In this document: piece by piece, positions 30,466 through 40,055 of the stretch | How the letters are laid out: each line of letters begins with the position of its first letter | How positions within the stretch are numbered: position 1 is the first letter of the stretch | NCBI RefSeq assembly: GCF_022230885.1 | Contig: NZ_JAKGCT010000004.1 | Location: 1,054,001 to 1,118,000 of the forward strand | Length of the DNA stretch: 64,000 nt | DNA from: Paenalcaligenes niemegkensis | Lineage (GTDB): Bacteria > Pseudomonadota > Gammaproteobacteria > Burkholderiales > Burkholderiaceae_B | Direction: 5' to 3' | The notes under the pieces: generated by a model | Told to the model about the DNA's origin: nothing | Databases searched by the model: none | What the model saw: only the letters and a program-made list of their open reading frames with translations | Translations under genes and position numbers: made by a program

Positions 30466-31349
30466 TATTGAAACCGCCCTATACGACTGGGTTCACTAAA
30501 GTTCATCCAAATTAAAAACGCTCGTCCGACTACATTTTCGTCAGGAACGAAACCCCAATACCGACTGTCCAGGCTGTTATCCCGATTATCGCCCATTACA
30601 AAATAATGGTTTTCAGGAACAGTGCAGCTGACCCCTGAGCCTGTATATTCACAGTTCTCATTGTACGGAAAACGCACAATAGGCATGTAATTTTGCATTC
30701 CGCGCTTGTCGAGAAGAATACTGTGTTCTACCGTACCAAGCTGCTCTAGATAGCGGCCGGTATAGACGGTACGATCAGGCTCAAAAAAGTCACCACTACG
30801 AACCTGACTGACTTCTGTACCATTGATATACAGGGCTTTGTTGCGATAATCAATTTTATCGCCGGGCAAGCCCACCACGCGTTTAATGTAATCAATGCCT
30901 GGCTCGACCGGATACCTGAACACCAGCACGTCACCGCGACCTGGATTATTAACATTAATAATCTTTTTATTAATGACCGGTATGCGAACGCCGTATTCGT
31001 ACTTGTTTACCAGGATAAAGTCGCCGTTCTGCAAAGTAGGCAGCATTGATCCCGAAGGTATACGAAAAGGCTCGAAAATGAACGAACGCAATACGAAAAC
31101 GAATAAAATCACTGGAAAGAAGCTGACGCCATACTCGACCCACCACGGCATACGTACTGCTTTGGCGTAGGCTTCTTTACGTAAGGTCTCGGTCTGGAGC
31201 GGGTTAGCACCAGCCTCATCCCGGATGGCTCCCATCGCTTCACGTGCACGCTGTCGACGACGCGGAGCCAGGGAAAACCGATCCCAAAACCAAATTGCGC
31301 CGGTGATTACCAGCAAAATAAATAAGATCAGGGCAAAGTCCCAGCGCAT
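30465..31349 (-). CDS. lepB: Signal peptidase I
   Basis: Inner-membrane serine/lysine protease that removes signal peptides from exported proteins. 294 residues with two N-terminal membrane helices (about 4-22 and 70-88). The catalytic Ser is in [11 protein letters not shown] and the general-base Lys in [13 protein letters not shown]. The box E region [16 protein letters not shown] is also present. It lies 18 bp downstream of lepA. Confidence 0.97.
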   Translation of the reverse strand: MRWDFALILFILLVITGAIWFWDRFSLAPRRRQRAREAMGAIRDEAGANPLQTETLRKEAYAKAVRMPWWVEYGVSFFPVILFVFVLRSFIFEPFRIPSGSMLPTLQNGDFILVNKYEYGVRIPVINKKIINVNNPGRGDVLVFRYPVEPGIDYIKRVVGLPGDKIDYRNKALYINGTEVSQVRSGDFFEPDRTVYTGRYLEQLGTVEHSILLDKRGMQNYMPIVRFPYNENCEYTGSGVSCTVPENHYFVMGDNRDNSLDSRYWGFVPDENVVGRAFLIWMNFSEPSRIGRFQ

Positions 31350-31367
31350 TGTTTACCTCAGTAGTTA

Positions 31368-33161
31368 TTATTTGTCTTCGACCTGCAAAATCGCCAGAAA
31401 CGCCTCTTGCGGGATTTCAACGTTACCCACCTGCTTCATGCGCTTCTTACCTGCTTTTTGTTTCTCGATAAGCTTCTTCTTGCGCGAGATATCGCCGCCA
31501 TAACACTTGGCCAGAACGTTTTTGCGCAGAGCCTTAACGTTTTCACGTGCAATGACTTCTGCGCCAATTGCTGCCTGAATCGCAATATCAAACATTTGAC
31601 GAGGAATTAAACTGCGCATTTTAGAGACGACTTCGCGACCACGATAACGTGCGTTCAAGCGATGCACGATCATGGAAAGCGCGTCCACACGGTCGCCATT
31701 AATAACAATGTCGACCTTGACTACCTCGGCAGCCCGGTATTCTTTGAACTCGTAGTCCATTGAGGCATAGCCACGTGAGACCGATTTAAGCCGGTCAAAG
31801 AAATCCATCACGATCTCAGCCAAGGGGATCTCGTAAACCAGGCTGACTTGCCTGCCTAAATACGTCATGTTCATTTGTACGCCGCGCTTGGCATTACATA
31901 AGGTCATGACTGGACCTACGTAGTCTTGTGGCATTAACAACGTCACCACCACGATAGGCTCGCGAATTTCTGCGATATGACTGATTTCAGGCATACGCGA
32001 CGGACTTTCGATCATGAGAATTTCGCCATCATTGCGCTGCACTTCATACACCACCGACGGAGCTGTGGTGATGATGTCCATATCGAATTCGCGCTCAAGA
32101 CGTTCTTGCACAATTTCCATGTGCAACAAGCCAAGAAACCCGCAACGGAATCCGAAACCTAAAGCCTGCGATACTTCGGGCTCAAACATCAGGGAGGCAT
32201 CATTTAGCTTGAGCTTCTCCAACGACTCGCGCAGCTGATCGTACTCACTGCTTTCTACCGGATACAAGCCGGCAAAAACCTGTGGCTTGACCTCAACAAA
32301 GCCTGGCAAGGCTTCAGCAGCGGGCTTGGCGGCATGCGTAACCGTATCGCCTACCTTGGCATGCTCAAGCTCTTTCATCCCGGTGACGATAAAGCCGACC
32401 TCGCCTGCAGACAGCATGTCTTTAGGGGTAGCCTTGGGAGTGAAAACACCAATCTGATCACAGTGGTGCGTGGCACCATTGGCCATCAGCTGAACGCGGT
32501 CTTTATGCCTGAGCTGGCCATTGACAATACGAACCAGCATCACGACGCCTACGTAGTTATCAAACCACGAGTCGATAATCAGCGCCTGCAGACGATCGTC
32601 GACATTGCCGACGGGCGCTGGCACATTTCGCACGATGGACTCAAGAATCTCGTCTATACCCATTCCGGTTTTAGCGCTGGCCGGAATGGCTTCAGAGGCA
32701 TCGATGCCAATGACATCTTCAATCTCTTGGCGGGCAGCCTCTGGATCGGCCGAGGGCAAATCCATTTTATTGAGTACCGGAATGACTTCCAGGTTTTGCT
32801 CGATCGCGGTATAGCACGTAGCTACGGTTTGAGCTTCAACGCCTTGTGAAGCATCGACCACCAGCAGCGCACCCTCACAGGCCGACAAAGAACGAGAAAC
32901 CTCGTATGAGAAGTCGACGTGTCCGGGTGTGTCAATCAGATTTAAATTATAGGTTTTACCGTCTTTCGCCTTGTATTGCAGAGACGCAGTTTGTGCCTTA
33001 ATCGTAATTCCCCGTTCTCGTTCGATATCCATCGAATCCAGAACCTGGGTAGACATTTCACGATCCTCTAGCCCGCCACAACGATGAATTAAGCGATCGG
33101 CTAGTGTGGATTTACCGTGATCGATGTGAGCAATAATTGAGAAGTTGCGGATGTGATCCAT
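31368..33161 (-). CDS. lepA: Elongation factor 4 (back-translocating GTPase LepA)
   Basis: Ribosome-associated GTPase acting in translation and 30S biogenesis. 597 residues, family-typical. The G domain has [27 protein letters not shown] and [10 protein letters not shown]. The LepA-specific C-terminal domain includes [18 protein letters not shown] near the end. It precedes lepB, the usual lepA-lepB pairing. 131 bp separate it from mucD upstream, with a terminator inside that gap. Confidence 0.98.
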   Translation of the reverse strand: MDHIRNFSIIAHIDHGKSTLADRLIHRCGGLEDREMSTQVLDSMDIERERGITIKAQTASLQYKAKDGKTYNLNLIDTPGHVDFSYEVSRSLSACEGALLVVDASQGVEAQTVATCYTAIEQNLEVIPVLNKMDLPSADPEAARQEIEDVIGIDASEAIPASAKTGMGIDEILESIVRNVPAPVGNVDDRLQALIIDSWFDNYVGVVMLVRIVNGQLRHKDRVQLMANGATHHCDQIGVFTPKATPKDMLSAGEVGFIVTGMKELEHAKVGDTVTHAAKPAAEALPGFVEVKPQVFAGLYPVESSEYDQLRESLEKLKLNDASLMFEPEVSQALGFGFRCGFLGLLHMEIVQERLEREFDMDIITTAPSVVYEVQRNDGEILMIESPSRMPEISHIAEIREPIVVVTLLMPQDYVGPVMTLCNAKRGVQMNMTYLGRQVSLVYEIPLAEIVMDFFDRLKSVSRGYASMDYEFKEYRAAEVVKVDIVINGDRVDALSMIVHRLNARYRGREVVSKMRSLIPRQMFDIAIQAAIGAEVIARENVKALRKNVLAKCYGGDISRKKKLIEKQKAGKKRMKQVGNVEIPQEAFLAILQVEDK

Positions 33162-33229
33162 AGACCAGAAAAAGAAAACTACCTGTTAATAGGAATAAAC
33201 GCGCAGTCGCATATTGACTATACGACAAC

Positions 33230-33255
33230 AAAAAAGGGGCGCTCAGGGCGCCCCC
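33230..33255 (-). terminator. Rho-independent terminator after mucD
   Basis: GGGGCGC (33236-33242) pairs with GCGCCCC (33248-33254), loop 5 nt. On the minus strand it is followed by T6 (33230-33235). It ends the rpoE-rseA-rseB-mucD transcription unit before lepA. Confidence 0.85.
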
Positions 33256-33292
33256 GTATGCATGGCTACTATTTTAGCCTTATTAAGGGACT

Positions 33293-34789
33293 TTATTTCG
33301 AAGGTGTGACCAGAACCCACTGAGAGTTGCCGCCACGCACCACTAATAGTGCTGCCGCCTTCGATTTATCCAAAGCATCAATTACTTTTTTGTATTGATC
33401 GGGACTGGTAATGTCTTGATCATTTACGCGAACAATAAGGTCGTCTGGTGCAAGCCCTGCCTCGGCAGCGACGCCGGTTGCCTCGACTACGCTGACACCG
33501 CCTTCAATACCCAAAGCCGCCCGTTCTGCATCAGATACAACGCCCACGCGCAAACCCATGCGATCGGTGGCTGGTGCTGCTTCCTGAGGGCTGGGAGCAG
33601 CTGAGGCGGTGGTAGCACCCGGCATCTCGTCTACGATGGTCTGCACTGTTACTGTCTTGCCTTTGCGCCAGATACTGACTGCGACTTTATCGCCCGGCTG
33701 GCTGGCTCCGACAATGCGTGGCAAATCGCTCATTTGTTCGATTTTCTTGTCGCCGAAGCTTAAGATAACGTCACCGGAACGAATGCCTGATTTTGCTGCC
33801 GGGCCTTCCGCTTCGACATTACTGACCAAAGCACCTTTGTTATCACTTAAGCCCAAGGCCTTGGCAACATCATCGCTAACCTGAGTAATTTGCACCCCAA
33901 TACGACCACGCGTTACTTTACCATGTGCTTTGAGTTGTTCTACAACATTCATGACCTCGTCGATGGGAATTGCTAAAGAAATTCCCATAAAACCACCACT
34001 ACGGGAAATAATTTGCGAGTTCATGCCCACAACCTCGCCATTAAGATTGATTAAGGGGCCTCCGGAGTTACCGGGATTAACAGCTACGTCAGTCTGGATG
34101 AATGGCAGGTAATCCCCGGTATCCCGATTAATAGCACTGACAATACCGACCGTAACGGTGGAGTCCAGGCCAAAGGGTGAACCGATCGCCAATACCCACT
34201 GGCCTTTCTTGAGTTCTGACGGGCTGCCAATCTGCAACGGAGAAAGATCCTTTCCTTCAATCTTGATAAGGGCTACATCGGTACGCTCATCGCTACCAAT
34301 TACCTTGGCCTTGTACTCTTTTCCATCGGTCAGGGTCACAAAAATATCATTGGCATCAGCAACAACGTGGTTGTTGGTCAATACATAGCCGTCAGCTGAA
34401 ATAATAAAACCCGAACCTACACCGCGCGGCACGATACGTTCTTTTTGTTCTGGCGCAGGCACCGCCGGATTACGCTGTGGGGGCGTGGCGCCTGGAGGCA
34501 TGAAGTCAGGCCCAAAAAACCAGCGAAACAACTCGTAGGGATCGCCATTTGGCCCACCCATTGCCTGGCGCACAGGCACTGATTCGGTAGTACGAATATT
34601 GACCACCGCTTTTTCGGTTTTCTCAACTACGCTGGAAAAGTCAGGCAACACCACTGCAGGTGCAGGAGCCGTGACCTCTGCTGTTTGTGCCACCACTGCC
34701 GGCGCCGCACAAGCGAGAGCAAAGCCTGCGGTTGCAACCGCAAGGGATCCAGCCAATTTTTTATAGCCTGCACAAATGATCTGCATCAT
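33293..34789 (-). CDS. mucD: Periplasmic serine endoprotease DegP/MucD-like
   Basis: HtrA-family protease and chaperone of the envelope stress response. About 498 residues. An N-terminal signal peptide (hydrophobic stretch about 10-32, cleavage after AVVA) is followed by the trypsin-like domain with triad His (LTNNHVVADAND), Asp (ERTDVALIKI) and Ser (PGNSGGPLINL). Two PDZ domains follow (about 300-390 and 415-490). Tandem ATGs at 34789 and 34786 follow an AAGGAG; either may be used, and the longer frame to 34813 lacks a site. Directly downstream of rseB in the sigma-E operon. Confidence 0.94.
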   Translation of the reverse strand: MMQIICAGYKKLAGSLAVATAGFALACAAPAVVAQTAEVTAPAPAVVLPDFSSVVEKTEKAVVNIRTTESVPVRQAMGGPNGDPYELFRWFFGPDFMPPGATPPQRNPAVPAPEQKERIVPRGVGSGFIISADGYVLTNNHVVADANDIFVTLTDGKEYKAKVIGSDERTDVALIKIEGKDLSPLQIGSPSELKKGQWVLAIGSPFGLDSTVTVGIVSAINRDTGDYLPFIQTDVAVNPGNSGGPLINLNGEVVGMNSQIISRSGGFMGISLAIPIDEVMNVVEQLKAHGKVTRGRIGVQITQVSDDVAKALGLSDNKGALVSNVEAEGPAAKSGIRSGDVILSFGDKKIEQMSDLPRIVGASQPGDKVAVSIWRKGKTVTVQTIVDEMPGATTASAAPSPQEAAPATDRMGLRVGVVSDAERAALGIEGGVSVVEATGVAAEAGLAPDDLIVRVNDQDITSPDQYKKVIDALDKSKAAALLVVRGGNSQWVLVTPSK

Positions 34790-34809
34790 TAAACTCCTTA
34801 GAATGAGCG

Positions 34810-35856
34810 TCAATTTTTTCTAGCCAAGGGCACAAACTCCGCCGTGCGCCCAAGTTCGGTAAGGGTGCTGAGCGGGACTTCTCCGGTGGTGGTCAGCCAG
34901 TAATCACCAATTCGTGTCCTAAATAAATTCATACTGCCACGACGCGACCCTTTATCTTCTTTAAGACGTGCGCCCTGATCTTCTACTGGCTCAATAAATA
35001 CCGAAATTGCGGCCAGGCCGTCAGACAATACAAGTTGCGAAACCTTTCTTCCAGTACCCATGGAGCGAGCTACTTGAGAAATCACCTCGAAACCTGCCGG
35101 GTACTCAATGCGCCAGCCTTGGGCCGATAAATCTACCTTGTTCATGTTGGCTTCGATGGTACGCCAGTTTGAAAAATCGATGGTGGACTGTAAGTCTGCA
35201 GCCTTCACTTGACTACCGTACGCAATACTGACAAATGAAACCTGCTGGATAACATCGCCGTTAGCATTCAAGGTTTGAGCCTGCAGCAGCAAGGCATTGT
35301 CGGTGTCCGCACATAGCCTGTATCCGTAGCGCAACTCGTCTTTAGGGTTTAACTCGTACACAGTGCATTCACGCCCGGCCACGCGCTTAACATCGTCCAG
35401 CTTGCTGACTGAGTAATAGTCTAATAGCTGCTTGGGATGCCCTAGCAATACAGCCGGGAAGCGGTCGGAACGCTTACGTTCCAGGATAACCACCTTGCGC
35501 TCGGGAACCAGGCACTGCACCTGCTCGTTATTACGCAAGAACTCTCGCGGCTTGCCGTCAAGAAGCTCAAGGCGCTCACGTTCGCCGGTGCCATCAATCA
35601 TGTGCACTAGACGCATAGACTGGGTAGCGCTGCCTTGGGTGTATGTAATGACGCCTGCGTAATCAAGCTCTCGCGCAGAACTCTGCATTTCTGCTAAAAA
35701 GTGAAGAGGATCATCTGCCTGGGAGGGGCTAAGCGGCAACGCAATTACGCTATGGGCAAAGGCAAGACAAGCAAAAAAGCCGAACAAACCCAAAGGTATG
35801 ATTTTCAGCGACACCCTAGCGACGCTACGTTTTCGTGGCCAGACATCAACTATCAT
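34810..35856 (-). CDS. rseB: Sigma-E regulatory protein RseB/MucB
   Basis: Periplasmic sensor that binds RseA and protects it from proteolysis until envelope stress. 348 residues. A basic N-terminus and hydrophobic signal segment (about 17-40) are followed by the MucB/RseB N-terminal lipoprotein-like domain (ELDYAGVITYTQG, SMRLVHMIDGTGERERL). The C-terminal domain has GWRIEYPAGFEV, VSQLVLSDGLAAISVFIEP and the final GEVPLSTL. Overlaps rseA by 4 bases and is followed by mucD 20 bp later. Confidence 0.92.
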   Translation of the reverse strand: MIVDVWPRKRSVARVSLKIIPLGLFGFFACLAFAHSVIALPLSPSQADDPLHFLAEMQSSARELDYAGVITYTQGSATQSMRLVHMIDGTGERERLELLDGKPREFLRNNEQVQCLVPERKVVILERKRSDRFPAVLLGHPKQLLDYYSVSKLDDVKRVAGRECTVYELNPKDELRYGYRLCADTDNALLLQAQTLNANGDVIQQVSFVSIAYGSQVKAADLQSTIDFSNWRTIEANMNKVDLSAQGWRIEYPAGFEVISQVARSMGTGRKVSQLVLSDGLAAISVFIEPVEDQGARLKEDKGSRRGSMNLFRTRIGDYWLTTTGEVPLSTLTELGRTAEFVPLARKN

Positions 35857-36356
35857 TGATTAGCAACCCCTAGCTCGTACGATACCTGCCGCGCTGGCCC
35901 TACCCCCGACATGTCGCGATGTGCATCTACGTAATCCAGCCACGCATCGTCGCTTACGCTTGCCAACACAGGCGTGCTGGCAGGTAACTGGGACCCGGAG
36001 GAAAAATACGGCAAGGCCACCCATGCCACGGCGGCAACCGCTGCAGCCACTGCCAGGCCTGACATTCCCCACCGTACAGGCTTTTGACGCGGCAAATAGC
36101 GTGGTGCCAGAACGGTAGGCTCATCATCAATGGCCTTGGACAATCGAGCGTAAAACTTGTCTGAAGGCGTGATCGAGAGCTCTTCACTACGCAACACATC
36201 ACCAATCAGATGGTAGGTATCCCATACCTGACGTCCGTACGGTGTATTTAGCTCGTCCGGGCGAATTTTTCTATCGCCATCTACCCATGCTGAAACGGAC
36301 TCTTCCCAGGAACTAAAATCGTCATGGGAGTTTATACTTGTTTTACTGCTGGACAT
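35853..36356 (-). CDS. rseA: Anti-sigma-E factor RseA/MucA-like
   Basis: Inner-membrane anti-sigma factor that sequesters sigma-E. 167 residues. The N-terminal cytosolic domain (SWEESVSAWVDGDRKI, WDTYHLIGDVLR, FYARLSKAIDDEP) matches the RseA sigma-binding fold. A single membrane helix (about 97-116, rich in Ala/Val) is followed by a 50-residue periplasmic tail that would contact RseB. It lies 10 bp after rpoE and overlaps rseB, so the stoichiometry is probably set by coupling. Confidence 0.9.
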   Translation of the reverse strand: MSSSKTSINSHDDFSSWEESVSAWVDGDRKIRPDELNTPYGRQVWDTYHLIGDVLRSEELSITPSDKFYARLSKAIDDEPTVLAPRYLPRQKPVRWGMSGLAVAAAVAAVAWVALPYFSSGSQLPASTPVLASVSDDAWLDYVDAHRDMSGVGPARQVSYELGVANQ

Positions 36357-36366
36357 GAATTACTCC

Positions 36367-36969
36367 TTACCAACCGCGGTCGGTGTCGCCAGATTCGCGA
36401 ACGGGACGCAGCTCGGCTGCAATAGCCTCTCGGGCACGAAATATTCGAGAACGGACAGTTCCGATTGGGCAACCCATTGTTTCAGCAATGTCTTCATAGC
36501 TCATGCCTTCGATTTCTCGTAACACAATAGCGGTGCGTAACTCTTCTGGAAGCTCGTTTATCGCCGCATTCACGGTTTCGACCACCTGACGGCTAATCAT
36601 TTCAGCTTCAGGGGTACTGATGTCTGTTAGGTTATCAATTGGATCAAAAGTTTCACCGTCTTCACTTTCATATGAATTTATTAATGAAGGGCGACGATTA
36701 CTGGACGCCTGCCAATTACGCGCAGTGTTTATCGCAATACGGTAAAGCCACGTATAAAACGCACTGTCGCCGCGAAACTGAGGCAAAGCACGATAGGCTT
36801 TTATAAAGGTTTCCTGGGCTACGTCTTCGACCTCGCCGGCATCGCGCACCATACGTGACAGCAATCGCATGATTCGCCGCTGGTACTTCAATACCAGAAG
36901 ATCAAAAGCCCGTTTGTCGCCCTGTTGAACACGCGCGACTAGCTCGGCATCGACATCGCGTTCAGTCAT
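36367..36969 (-). CDS. rpoE: RNA polymerase sigma factor RpoE (extracytoplasmic function)
   Basis: Envelope-stress sigma factor. 200 residues. Region 2 has FDLLVLKYQRRIMRLLSRM and DVAQETFIKAYRAL; region 4 has LREIEGMSYEDIAETMGCPI and GTVRSRIFRAREAI. The spacing and the following rseA-rseB-mucD genes identify it as sigma-E rather than another ECF factor. Its start overlaps the preceding YgfX-like gene by 4 bases, so it can be read from the fab transcript as well as from any own promoter. I could not identify a sigma-E-type promoter upstream with confidence. Confidence 0.96.
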   Translation of the reverse strand: MTERDVDAELVARVQQGDKRAFDLLVLKYQRRIMRLLSRMVRDAGEVEDVAQETFIKAYRALPQFRGDSAFYTWLYRIAINTARNWQASSNRRPSLINSYESEDGETFDPIDNLTDISTPEAEMISRQVVETVNAAINELPEELRTAIVLREIEGMSYEDIAETMGCPIGTVRSRIFRAREAIAAELRPVRESGDTDRGW

Positions 36970-37499
36970 GATGGTTCCTTAGTCTGCTGGCTACCTGCGT
37001 ATGCATTGTAACGGCTCAGGGCGAGGTTAATATCTCGCCAATGGTTAATTGTTATTTTCTGGCGCCATAGCGTAACGTTGAGTTTTTGCCATGCAAATAA
37101 CGACCGCGCCCCTGTTATGGAGGGAAGCGCATAGCGCGTTGCTACGGGCCTTATCTGATCTGTGAACTCTAAACTTAACCACCATGGGCTTCGCCAATTA
37201 TGCAACAAATAAACCTCGTGTAGTTCGCCTAGATGATCCACAACATACCATTGATTATCAGTAAATTGCAGAAATAACGTTGACCTGAATTTGATCCGTT
37301 GATATTGCCTTACACAGCCTACTGCCAGCACAAGCAACAATAACGGATACGCCCAGACAGGCTGGGACTGACGCCACAGAACAATTCCGATGGCTATACA
37401 AATAACTGCAGGCAATAAAAAACCCGACCACACTACCCAAGCAGGCTCTTGGGTAGTAATGGAACGGGCTGTAGATGGAGCCGGAAACGACTTCGCCAC
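36966..37499 (-). CDS. Two-helix membrane protein, possibly YgfX-like
   Basis: 177 residues beginning at a GTG that overlaps the fabF stop (TAGTG). Two membrane helices lie at about 22-40 and 47-65. They are followed by a soluble domain rich in aromatic residues (FLQFTDNQWYVVDHLGELHE, WWLSLEF, FAWQKLNVTLW). The layout resembles YgfX/CptA-type proteins that sit in small membrane-helix plus beta-domain families, but the match is weak and no partner gene of the CptAB type is present. The tight fabF overlap and the 4-base overlap with rpoE argue that it is real and translated. Confidence 0.6.
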   Translation of the reverse strand: MAKSFPAPSTARSITTQEPAWVVWSGFLLPAVICIAIGIVLWRQSQPVWAYPLLLLVLAVGCVRQYQRIKFRSTLFLQFTDNQWYVVDHLGELHEVYLLHNWRSPWWLSLEFTDQIRPVATRYALPSITGARSLFAWQKLNVTLWRQKITINHWRDINLALSRYNAYAGSQQTKEPS

Positions 37500-38734
37500 T
37501 ACTCGGCGTAACGTTTCACCACCATCGACCCATTGGTGCCACCGAAACCAAAGGAGTTCGAAAGTGCCACATCAATTTTTAAATCGCGAGCTTCGTTGGC
37601 ACAGTAATCAAGATCACAATCAGGATCCTGATTAACAATGTTTATGGTCGGCGGCGATATTTGGTGATGCACAGCCAGGGTCGTAAAGACGGCTTCGATA
37701 CCGCCCGCAGCCCCTAGCAAGTGGCCAGTCATTGACTTGGTGGAGTTCACCACCAGGTTTTTGGCATGGTCACCAAAGGCCAGCTTAATGGCTTCTGTTT
37801 CGTTGATATCACCCAGCGGTGTAGAGGTACCGTGCGCATTGACATAATTAACAAGGCTGAGATCAACCTTGGCATTACGCAAGGCATTTTCCATGCCACG
37901 CTTAGGACCGTCTTTATCAGGTGTAGTAATGTGATGAGCATCGGAGCTCATGCCGTAACCGATAAACTCGCCATAAATACGTGCGCCACGCTGGCGAGCG
38001 TGTCCGTACTCTTCGAGCACCAGAACCCCTGCGCCTTCACCCAGCACAAAGCCATCACGGTCACGGTCCCAGGGACGGGATGCCGCCGTGGGGTCATCGT
38101 TACGGGTAGATAAGGCGCGCATTGCTGCAAACCCACCTACACCTAAAGGCGAAACGGTTGATTCGGCGCCACCCGCAACCATTACGTCGGCGTCGCCATA
38201 CTCGATTAGTCGAGCGGCATCACCAATGGAATGCAGGCCTGTAGTGCAGGCCGAGACCACCGCATAGCTGGGGCCTTTTAAACCCAATGCAATGGATAAC
38301 TGACCAGACACCAGGTTAATTAATGAGCCTGGTACGAAAAAGGGCGAAATACGCCGCGCACCACGCTCGAGATAATCTTTTTGTGTATCTTCAATACGGG
38401 GTAAGCCACCGATTCCTGAACCAACGATTACGCCCATACGCTCGGCGTTTTCTTCAGTAATCTCTAGGCCAGAGTCTTTCCACGCCTGGATTCCAGCCGC
38501 CAGACCATAATGGATAAAGGTATCCATTTGCTTGGCTTCCTTGGCTGACACCAATTGCGTGATATCGAAATCTTTGACTTCACCCGCAATTTGGGCATTG
38601 AGAGCGGATGCATCGAAACGCGTAATGCGCCCGATACCCGAACGCCCATTAACGATGTTATCCCATGCACTGGCAATATCGTTGCCGACTGGGGAAATTA
38701 TACCCAGCCCGGTAATCACGACACGTCGCTTCAC
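37499..38734 (-). CDS. fabF: 3-oxoacyl-[ACP] synthase II
   Basis: Elongating condensing enzyme of type II fatty-acid synthesis. 411 residues. The Cys-His-His triad is present: Cys in VVSACTTGLHSIGDA, His in NYVNAHGTSTPLGD and His in NSTKSMTGHLLGAAGG. The C-terminus has NSFGFGGTNGSMVV. The stop overlaps the next gene by one base. It is separated from acpP by 147 bp containing a candidate attenuator. Confidence 0.97.
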   Translation of the reverse strand: MKRRVVITGLGIISPVGNDIASAWDNIVNGRSGIGRITRFDASALNAQIAGEVKDFDITQLVSAKEAKQMDTFIHYGLAAGIQAWKDSGLEITEENAERMGVIVGSGIGGLPRIEDTQKDYLERGARRISPFFVPGSLINLVSGQLSIALGLKGPSYAVVSACTTGLHSIGDAARLIEYGDADVMVAGGAESTVSPLGVGGFAAMRALSTRNDDPTAASRPWDRDRDGFVLGEGAGVLVLEEYGHARQRGARIYGEFIGYGMSSDAHHITTPDKDGPKRGMENALRNAKVDLSLVNYVNAHGTSTPLGDINETEAIKLAFGDHAKNLVVNSTKSMTGHLLGAAGGIEAVFTTLAVHHQISPPTINIVNQDPDCDLDYCANEARDLKIDVALSNSFGFGGTNGSMVVKRYAE

Positions 38735-38751
38735 GGATGACTCCTAAAAAC

Positions 38752-38839
38752 AAAAAAGCGGTTCGAAGAGAATACCAATGAGGCTCCGAACCTGTTGAAG
38801 GGTAAGAACCACATCGCGGATATTCGCCGTAAACCGCTT
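38752..38839 (-). promoter_or_regulatory. Candidate attenuator between acpP and fabF
   Basis: On the minus strand AAGCGGTT (plus 38832-38839) can pair with AACCGCTT (plus 38756-38763), followed by T6 (38752-38757) to give a terminator-like hairpin. GGTTCG (plus 38787-38792) can instead pair with CGAACC (plus 38760-38765). The two pairings share 38760-38763 and exclude each other. The geometry is seen in sequence; the regulatory role is inference. Confidence 0.4.
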
Positions 38840-38881
38840 AGCGGGGGCAAGCATGCCACCTGCCCGCACCCTGATTTGAAA

Positions 38882-39121
38882 TTACTGCTTGCTGTTTGAA
38901 TTGATGTAATCAACAGCTTGCTGAACCGTCGTGATTTTCTCAGCTTCTTCGTCTGGGATTTCGGTTTCGAATTCGTCTTCGAGCGCCATCACGAGCTCGA
39001 CCATGTCGAGCGAGTCGGCACCGAGGTCGTCAAGAAAAGAAGATTCGTTCTTGATCTCGGCTTCGTTTACGCCAAGTTGTTCAGCGACGATCTTCTTGAC
39101 GCGCTGTTCGATGCTTTCCAT
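38882..39121 (-). CDS. acpP: Acyl carrier protein
   Basis: Carries growing acyl chains on a 4'-phosphopantetheine arm. 79 residues, acidic. The attachment serine is in [17 protein letters not shown]; the N-terminus [18 protein letters not shown] is typical. A perfect TATAAT lies about 35 bp upstream of the start, so acpP likely has its own promoter inside the fab cluster, as is usual for this abundant protein. Confidence 0.98.
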   Translation of the reverse strand: MESIEQRVKKIVAEQLGVNEAEIKNESSFLDDLGADSLDMVELVMALEDEFETEIPDEEAEKITTVQQAVDYINSNSKQ

Positions 39122-39155
39122 GCAGATTCTCCAAGTTGGGGATTAATTCCCGCGA

Positions 39156-39161
39156 ATTATA
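39156..39161 (-). promoter_or_regulatory. -10 element (TATAAT) of a probable acpP promoter
   Basis: A perfect minus-strand TATAAT about 35 bp upstream of the acpP ATG, placing the transcript start about 28 nt before the gene with a GGAG site in between. No good -35 hexamer is visible at 16-18 bp, so the promoter call rests mainly on the -10 and position. Confidence 0.45.
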
Positions 39162-39309
39162 GCCAAACGATACATTAAATGGGTATAGGCTATGATAAAA
39201 AACGGCAGTACCAGTATAAGGCTAACGGCACGGTGGCTATTAAACACCAAAAGGTACGCCCCTTACAAATCAAATGATTTTACCTTAGATCTGGCAGGTG
39301 CCAAGCTCT

Positions 39310-40053
39310 TTACATGTACATTCCGCCATTTACGTGCAGTGTGGTACCTGTAATATAGTCGGCCTGGGGCCCTGCCAAAAAGGCCACAGCGTTCGCAATA
39401 TCGCGCGCTGCACCTAAACGGCCTAAAGGAATTTGGTTCAAAATAGCAGCAGATTGCTCTTCTGTAAGAGCCCGCGTCATATCGGTATCGATAAAACCCG
39501 GAGCCACACAATTAACAGTAATGTTACGGCTACCCAGCTCGCGAGCCAAGGCGCGCGACATACCTGCTACGCCTGCCTTGGCTGCGGCATAATTTGCCTG
39601 GCCAGGATTTCCGCTATAACCCACTACCGAAGTAATGTTTATGATACGGCCCCAACGGGCTTTCATCATGGGACGGATTACCGCACGGCTTAATCTGAAC
39701 ACGGCTTTTAAATTGGTGTCCAGTACCGCATCATAATCATCATCTTTTAAACGCATCATGAGATTATCGCGCGTAATACCGGCATTGTTAACCAGAATAT
39801 GCGGACCGCCTGACTCTTTGGCTATATGACTGATCAGCGCGTCGCAGGCTTCCGCATCATTTACGTCGAGAACCACGCCACGGCCGCCATTAGCTGACAG
39901 AGCGTCATTAATCGACGCTGCCCCTGCCTCAGAGGTGGCTGTGCCTATAACTGTCGCACCCTGAGCCTGTAACTGTTCGGCAATGGCTTTTCCCAAGCCG
40001 CGGGTTGCCCCGGTAACCAGGGCGACTTTTGAATCTAATACCAATGAGCTCAT
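39310..40053 (-). CDS. fabG: 3-oxoacyl-[ACP] reductase
   Basis: NADPH-dependent reduction of 3-oxoacyl-ACP. 247 residues, short-chain dehydrogenase fold. The nucleotide motif is VTGATRGLGKAIAEQL, NNAGITRDN follows, the catalytic Ser is in INITSVVGYSGNPGQ and the Tyr/Lys pair in ANYAAAKAGVAG. The C-terminus ends TLHVNGGMYM. It lies 2 bp after fabD and 188 bp before acpP. Confidence 0.97.
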   Translation of the reverse strand: MSSLVLDSKVALVTGATRGLGKAIAEQLQAQGATVIGTATSEAGAASINDALSANGGRGVVLDVNDAEACDALISHIAKESGGPHILVNNAGITRDNLMMRLKDDDYDAVLDTNLKAVFRLSRAVIRPMMKARWGRIINITSVVGYSGNPGQANYAAAKAGVAGMSRALARELGSRNITVNCVAPGFIDTDMTRALTEEQSAAILNQIPLGRLGAARDIANAVAFLAGPQADYITGTTLHVNGGMYM

Positions 40054-40055
40054 GA

